Positions 58,440 to 64,000 of a DNA stretch of 64,000 bases are shown here, piece by piece. The stretch lies in NCBI RefSeq assembly GCF_003073045.1, contig NC_037601.1, forward strand, positions 11,457,807-11,521,806, read 5' to 3'. The position numbers and the translations under genes are program-made. Position 1 is the first letter of the stretch, and every line of letters starts with the position of its first letter. The DNA comes from Pomacea canaliculata (lineage: Eukaryota > Mollusca > Gastropoda > Architaenioglossa > Ampullariidae). Under the pieces are notes generated by a model. That model had not been told where the DNA came from, did not search any database, and was given only the letters and a program-made list of their open reading frames with translations.

Positions 58440-58960
58440 GCAACCGATTTAAGTGAGGTGACTGATGAAGAAATAGAGATTGTATAGTACATCGAAGGCT
58501 ATGTGCTATGTAATGTTAAGAAACAAGCAATTAAATTATCTCATAATGAGAAAGATGATTATTTGTCATGTTTAAACATGAACTTGGCACCAGTACATGA
58601 GCTTCTGAGCTTGCTGTGAAATCAATGACACATTCTGGATAGAGGGGGACTTACAGAATAAAACCCCATGTGGTTCAAATTTTTCTAAAGTTAGAGACTA
58701 TATTTAGAAAATACTTTGATGGACAGGTTCAGACTGTGTCCTTTGATTTGTACTTTACCTAGCTATTGCTGCCAGACAGTTAGCCCTTGCTTATATGAAC
58801 AAATGTCCCAGCATCGTAGAATATTTTATTTATGATTGTCAAATCGTATTTTATGGTTCGTGCACACCACAAGTGCAAGAAGTATATGGAAAAGTTTCAA
58901 CTGTTAACACTTACCTCAACAACAAAACAGAGTGGTCTGAAGGCTTGTAGCTCAAATGTG
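58440..58960 (+). pseudogene. Decayed transposon-like coding remnant, family uncertain
   Basis: Fragments of frame such as DEEIEIVQYIEGYVLCNV (58460-58520) and, after several stops, FKFFSKLETIFRKY-like and VYGKVSTVNTYL pieces suggest a once-coding segment. A YIxGYVxxxV motif is seen in some P-element and hAT-related transposases, but the match is too short to assign. It is clearly non-functional. Confidence 0.3.
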
Positions 58961-58969
58961 TAATTGGGG

Positions 58970-59440
58970 GTTTAATTTTGAAAATCCACCTCCATCCAGT
59001 GATCTGCACTCCTTTGAATTCGTTTATGGGAGGTCGGTGAGGGGACAGGCTTTAATTTTGTGGTCTAGTGGACGGATGAACAGACCGGAGAGGTGATTAA
59101 AATGACATAAATGTGCGTCTCAGATTTTAGCGGCAGGCTTGAACTCTTTGGGAAGGTGGCGCGTGAGAATTGAGAGAGGCTCGAAAGGTACAAAGCAAAC
59201 ACTTGAATGCACCATCGAGACCACGCGACTTTCAGGTGGGAGAGAAAGTGCTGCTACTATTACCCACTTCTTACAGCAAACTGCTGCTTAAATGGAGACA
59301 TTGGAGAGGGCCATATGAAGTGAGACAGCGTCTGTCTGACCTCAGTCATTGGTGAAACTCGAGCGGCACGACAAAATATTTCACGCCAACCTTCTGAAGA
59401 GGGAAGAGAGGGTGAGGGCGGAGGACTCCTGGGGGTGGCA
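58970..59440 (+). mobile_element. Ty3/Gypsy retrotransposon fossil: integrase C-terminal region
   Basis: The remnant spans the end of the integrase: the FEFVYGR-type segment after the catalytic core, a basic linker, the GEKVLLLLP motif of the Gypsy integrase C-terminal domain, and the FHANLLKR-type end. It is broken at several places. No LTRs, gag, protease or reverse transcriptase were recognised nearby. The degree of decay suggests an old copy. Confidence 0.75.
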
Positions 59441-59503
59441 GAAATGAAGCGGTGGTTCGTGCCGCTCTTACTGAGGGGAGAGAGAAGCGGCTTTACACCA
59501 AGG

Positions 59504-59681
59504 CAGGGCCGTGCTTAGGGGCAGGCGGACGAGGCATCTGCCTAGGGCCCCGCGCTTCAAGGGGCCCTGCGCTTGTGATTGATATGTGACTTTAGATCCC
59601 AACTAAAACCGTGTGATCGTGGCGTGAGGGCCCCGCACATGCCCTTTGCCTCGGGCCCCGCGGGGGCTAAGAACTGGCCTG
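59504..59681 (+). mobile_element. hAT-type MITE with perfect 8-bp target duplication (178 bp)
   Basis: The element runs from CAGGGCCGTGCTTAGGGGC to GGGGGCTAAGAACTGGCCTG, imperfect inverted termini, and is flanked on both sides by CACCAAGG (59496-59503 and 59682-59689). An exact 8-bp duplication is diagnostic for hAT transposition and suggests a fairly recent insertion. Inside is ACGAGGCATCTGCCTAGGGC, shared with 14460-14695. It has no coding capacity. Confidence 0.92.
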
Positions 59682-59939
59682 CACCAAGGTGCACGTTTGT
59701 ATGGGCTTCAGGTCGAAATCACGGGTACATGATCATTCTTACGAAGAATGACGTCAGACTGGTTCATAAACGGTGAATGGCGCAGGTGTGACCTGAGCTT
59801 AGCACCTTCCCATGAAGCCTACCCTGCACTTTTAGACAAATGCTGAATGCCTCATGGTCATGTAAACAACAACTGTCAGTATCACTGTCAACAGCCTGAC
59901 GACAACTGCCATCCTCTTCTTCTTCTCAAATACAAAATA

Positions 59940-60530
59940 AATAAATAAATGAAGCTATTAACAACCACGAGTTACCCCAGGAAGAGATCTTCATCTACCT
60001 TGGCATCCGGCTAGATAAGAGGCTTACATAGGGTCCACGCATCCAGGAGATCGACGGGCTAAAAGACGATGTCCCTGATGAAGAAACTCTCTGGAATTAA
60101 GTGGAGAACCTCACACACCATCCTTAGAAGGCAATGTCCATCCCGTGATGGAGTACGGATTTGCCGCCTATGTCACGGCAGCCAAGGGGAACACAAGCCG
60201 GCTGGACAAAGTGCAACATGCAGCCATGCGGATCATCACAGATGGACTTCCATGAGAGACCACCACAGAACTTGCCTCCCTGAACCGCACACACACACAA
60301 AAAAAAAAAGCTGTTAACATAGTACGAGAGATACAAAGGCTTCCCTCATATCCTGTCCACCAAAAGCTACAAGAGGTCCCCAAGTACAGAATTTAGAGGC
60401 AATCTCAAACATCTGGCGAACAGATGACAAAGAACCATTTGACATTGTCGCAAACACCACAGACGAGCGAGAGAGCCTCTAGAATGCTAAGCAATGGAAC
60501 ATCCGGCTCCAAGACGTCTCAGGGTTGACA
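59940..60530 (+). mobile_element. Jockey-like LINE fragment, RT C-terminal region
   Basis: The plus strand encodes, with frame changes, IFIYLGIRLDKRLT, GPRIQEIDGL, MSLMKKLSGIKW, VMEYGFAAYVTAAKG and NTSRLDKVQHAAMRIITDG, then a KIVREIQRLP-like stretch. This is the region after the RT catalytic core in Jockey/I-group LINEs. A (CA)/(A) rich interruption lies at 60288-60310. Both ends are truncated. Confidence 0.75.
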
Positions 60531-60539
60531 CAAATCTGA

Positions 60540-61890
60540 CAACACTGAAAATAAGGACCTTTAGGACCTGGAGACTTTTAATAAGGACATTTCAAGGACG
60601 TTTTCAGAACATGCAGACGAAACTACAGGCCCACAGAGCCCTGAGCATGTTCTGCCCATTACACAAACACAAAGAGATATGGCCTCAGGGAGCATGCTGG
60701 AAGAAAAACTCTGGGACACCAAAGAAAACACCACTCTTCATAATCAGAAGTCCGACAGGCATGATCTCTGGAATACAACAGAAAGAAGTTTTCCACTTCC
60801 TAGGACAAAGCTAACTAGTGTAGTGCAAAATCCACCTCTAACAAAGGGAAGGTCGTTTCCTCAAAGACAATATGTCTCTTTTAGCTCGAAGAGGGGAGGG
60901 AAGACATAATCAGGGTTCCCAGGGATCAGGGATGGTGCCAAAAAAGGACCTTAAAAGGATGCATTCGAAAGGACCTAAGTGACAGTCATCAATGCTTAAG
61001 TTTTTCTCTTGTGTGGTCGGAAAGATGTATTATTTATGAATCTGTGGTCTTCTCTATGTTCTCAAATACATGTATTTCTAGTAATAAATAATCAAAGAGT
61101 TAATTTTGATGCCTGTCTGCCATATTTAGATTAGATAACTTAAAAAGTGTCCTTAGCGCGCTGATAACATACACCGTTAATGTTCCAAGTTTTCTAGAAA
61201 TCTAAGTAATAATAATTGCAAAACCTGAAAGCCATTCTTTGGTGTAATACAAAAGTCAGTTCACGTGTCTCTCTCTCGCACACACACTCTAATGGGAAGA
61301 GAGAGATAGAAATAGAGCTATGCACAGTAGTACTAGAAGATCAAAGTTCAAGAAAGAGTAAGTTTCTAAAGAACTTTTGAAAAAAAGAGCGTTTTTTGCG
61401 AATACGGAAGGGCAACTAGTGTTGTACAGATGTGTAGACCAAACATTTTCTTGTGACTACAAGGAATGCCAAGGATTGGAGGATCAGATGAGGAATGAAA
61501 AGAGTGTGATCCTAATGCTAAACCAAAGATGGAATGAGTCGAAACTGTCAAGCATTACAGCCCATTTATTTTTAACCTTGAGATATTATTTAAGCATTCT
61601 TATTACACATACATGTAACACATGCAAACATATACATAAACAGCATGATATACTAATACACATAAGATTAAGATTACAAAATGACAAAGCAATCCATCTA
61701 CTATAAGCAAAAGTTTCATTGATGAAATTCAATTCTTTGTCACCCCTACAGCTTTACCAATACTAAACAATACAATTTCTTTACACAACCTAATTTCCTC
61801 TAAATAGTTCTGGTTTTTTAACATGTTCCATAGCATACATGTACAGAATTGTGCAGGCTTATTTAAACTGAAATAAACATTAATTCTGAA
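60540..61890. other. No gene recognised; possibly more decayed LINE at the left
   Basis: Two overlapping plus-strand frames (60494-60814, 60679-60909) may be the decayed continuation of the LINE, but I recognise no motif in them. From 60910 on the DNA is AT-rich and featureless, leading into the 3' side of the hAT gene. Confidence 0.4.
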
Positions 61891-61899
61891 TGTCACAAT

Positions 61900-63939
61900 T
61901 CAACACCTTTTAATTTCTTCCTGTAATCTATCAATGTCTGACTGAATCTTTGTTATCTCCTTCTTCTTGTCTTTGGCTAACAAACGCATGTTGTTAGATC
62001 TTTCAATAAGTGAAAAACTTTTTTGCTCTTCAGCCTGGAAACTATGTCTGTCAGCCAGTTCCAGCAGGTGTCGTTCTTCGGCACTGGTGGTCTTTAGCCT
62101 TTTTGTGAGTATTACCAGCTCATCTCCTAATCTCTTTCTGTGGACCTGCTTTTCTTCTGTTTCCTTCTGCTGCTTCTGCTCAGAGAGGTAACGTTCATAC
62201 CTGCCATAGGCACTAGAAGCGGATATCATCAGTGGTTTGGAGATCTCAACATTTTCCACCCCTCCCACACTGTGAATATGATCAAGAATTACTCTGCGTG
62301 CTTTTAGTGCAGTCTGACTAAGATTGTCAGCTACTGTTTCTTTGTTGAATGAAAATCCTCTTTCCACTGTAGCTTGACCATGAGAGAGTAGGAGTAACTG
62401 TCTGACAACAGACCACAACACCTGAAACTCTGCTTTTCCAGCAAGGGCATCATAAAACCAACTATCCAGTCTTTGTCATAGGGTCAAAAGCCTTACTACC
62501 ACACTCACCTGCAGAACTGTCAAGAAAATTACGGAACTCTGACAATACCTTGTCACAAGTCACATCATCAAACCTTTTCACACCTTGGCAATACAACAAA
62601 ACCTTTTTCATTTTTTGTATTGATTTGTCTTTTTCCCCCATGGTCTTTGGGTTTAAGAAAGTTATGTTTCTCACTAGGGTGTACTTCAGTGGAGATTTAT
62701 CCTGCAATTTTAGAACAACTGCTTTCAAAAAATCTCTGCATTCAGCTCTGAAGGCCATGAGAGTTCCATCGTTTACTGATGACTGTTTCTTAGCTACAGC
62801 CAGTAGTCTATCAACCCTGAAGCCAAGTTCGATCATGCTCAGATTGACATGGTTAGAACTGTTGCATATATCAACCTGCACAAGTTGGAGGGCAGTTTCA
62901 CATTTATTAAGTACATTTGACTTGATAAATTTGTGCATCAGATTTTTCATAATGTCATGTAAGTCTAAACAAAGGAAAGGAAGAAGAGGCTGATCAGCTT
63001 GGTATTTTCTCAAAAAAGGTTCAAGTATACTGGCAATTAAACTAAAGAAAGCCAGACGACATGAAAGCAAAGGGGTAGATAAGACTCCAGCTTTTACAAT
63101 ATCAAAAGATTTGTTCTTTGGCAATGTTATTTTTTTCTCCATTGCAGCTTTGACAAATTTTTCCAAGTATGGAAGCATAACAATTGCTTTTTCAGCAACA
63201 GAATTGTTTTCAAGCCATCGGTGAGCACAGAACTTGGCTGGAAAAGATGTGGAACCAGTTACTTTTATATAATCTTCTCTTCTGGCTGGGCTGTCTCTGA
63301 ACAAGATATAAGCAGATGTAAGAAATGACTCAAGCTCCCATTGAGAAGCCTCGCACCCACGCCTAAATGCATTGTGCATAACATGGAGTCCACAGCTGCC
63401 CACATTTAACAAACCAACATTGTGATTGGTAATCATGTCGTTATTAATTTTCTCAAGAAGGTTTAGGTTTACAGAAGGTCCATCCATAGAAATTTGAAGT
63501 AAATTAGCTTGCTTGAAGTTTGATTCGCTAATTACCTTACTGAACTTTTGTTGAAGGTCTATGGCCGCGGAATGACCCAAAAATTCCGAGGTCAGGTAAT
63601 GAGTCCTTACAGCATTGTCACTCCAGTAACGAACATGGAAATCCAGCTGTTTAGTTTGAGTCTTATGGTTAGAAGATTCATCAAACAAAAGAACATACTC
63701 AGGCGACGAATTTACACAGTCCAGAAGCAATTTCGAAAAGTGAGGAGCAAGCCCAAATGAAGTTAGATAACTGGCTTTTGTTTGACCGCACTTAAATTCT
63801 GCAGCTACTTGGCTGTCTGGGAACATAAGTCGAAACAGTTCAGCAGACTTTTCAGCAGATCTGAAACTGTAGTGTGATTCCACAATCTTGAGAGTCCACA
63901 GGATCTCTGCCTTCAATCGTTCATTGCTCATCACGAAAC
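61900..63939 (-). CDS. hAT-superfamily transposase-like gene, nearly complete, one frame disruption, runs off the window
   Basis: The main frame (63939-62462) has about 490 codons and begins right after an acceptor (TTTGAATAG|GTTTCGTG), so an upstream exon, perhaps with a zinc finger, lies outside the window. It contains LLFDESSN (possible first catalytic Asp, about residue 84), ISMDGPSVN (second, about 150), VGSCGLHVMHNAF and SPARREDYIKVTGS, FCAHRWLENN, which I know from hAT-like proteins of aquatic animals. Near GACAAAGACTGGATAG (about 62475) the frame shifts by one base. It resumes as LDSWFYDALAGKAEFQVLW and SHGQATVERGFSFNKETV, the hAT C-terminal dimerisation motif (SxAxxERxFS), then a coiled, Lys/Glu-rich tail to 61900. 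A single shift in 2 kb of otherwise open sequence suggests a young pseudogene or a sequencing error. Terminal repeats were not found inside the window. Confidence 0.85.
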
Positions 63940-64000
63940 CTATTCAAAGAAAACATTTAAGTTACCATTATGTCTGTAAACATTATGTTCTGTCTGAATA

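Noticed and set aside
62550-62993. 147-codon plus-strand open frame
   Set aside because: It is antisense to the hAT transposase frame, which accounts for the coding signal.

Overview
This is an animal (metazoan) genomic window: AT-rich, gene-poor, with spliced host genes and a heavy load of transposons. The gene families (dynein roadblock light chain, MATCAP-type tubulin carboxypeptidase) and the mix of CR1/L2-like and Jockey-like LINEs, tRNA-derived SINEs, hAT, pogo and mariner DNA elements fit a lophotrochozoan, most likely a mollusc. That assignment is inference; no single sequence here proves it.

Host genes I could read exon by exon: (1) two roadblock-type dynein light chain genes lying head to head (3962-5965 minus, 6139-8109 plus), each with four coding exons and the same intron positions, sharing a 173-bp gap that must be a bidirectional promoter; (2) a five-exon gene on the minus strand (17389-22120) for a microtubule-associated tyrosine carboxypeptidase of the MATCAP/KIAA0895 family, with an intact HEIGTH zinc motif; (3) a single-exon NAD-dependent sugar epimerase/dehydratase of the extended SDR family (47457-48449 plus), an oddity in this setting. 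Several further stretches (23491-23704, 31280-31684, 33907-34023, 43687-43823, all minus) look like single exons with plausible splice sites but no family I recognise. The first two genes both concern microtubules, but nothing suggests that they are co-regulated.

Mobile DNA fills much of the rest. LINE pieces lie at 9960-10640, 13880-14280, 19480-20645 (inside a MATCAP intron), 24345-25240, 28043-28350, 30930-31215, 39930-40083, 55190-55870 and 59940-60530. SINE copies sharing a 3' core are at 12236-12415, 17768-17950, 49590-49765 and 54661-54735, and a further tRNA-headed SINE is at 42080-42219. DNA transposons include a TA-flanked pogo/Tigger-like element (35626-36464), hAT-type MITEs (one with a perfect 8-bp target duplication), a separate MITE family with ACTGGACTGC termini, a mariner copy apparently split by another insertion (45230-46900), and a nearly complete hAT transposase gene running off the right edge (61900-63939 minus). 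One Ty3/Gypsy integrase fossil lies at 58970-59440.

From about 49.8 to 53.8 kb, and in several shorter stretches, I see no gene. No CRISPR, prokaryotic operon, rRNA or stand-alone tRNA gene is present. The most noteworthy items are the divergent DYNLRB pair, the intronless bacterial-looking epimerase, the near-intact hAT gene, and a 41-bp minisatellite that appears to have grown out of a LINE RNase H coding segment.
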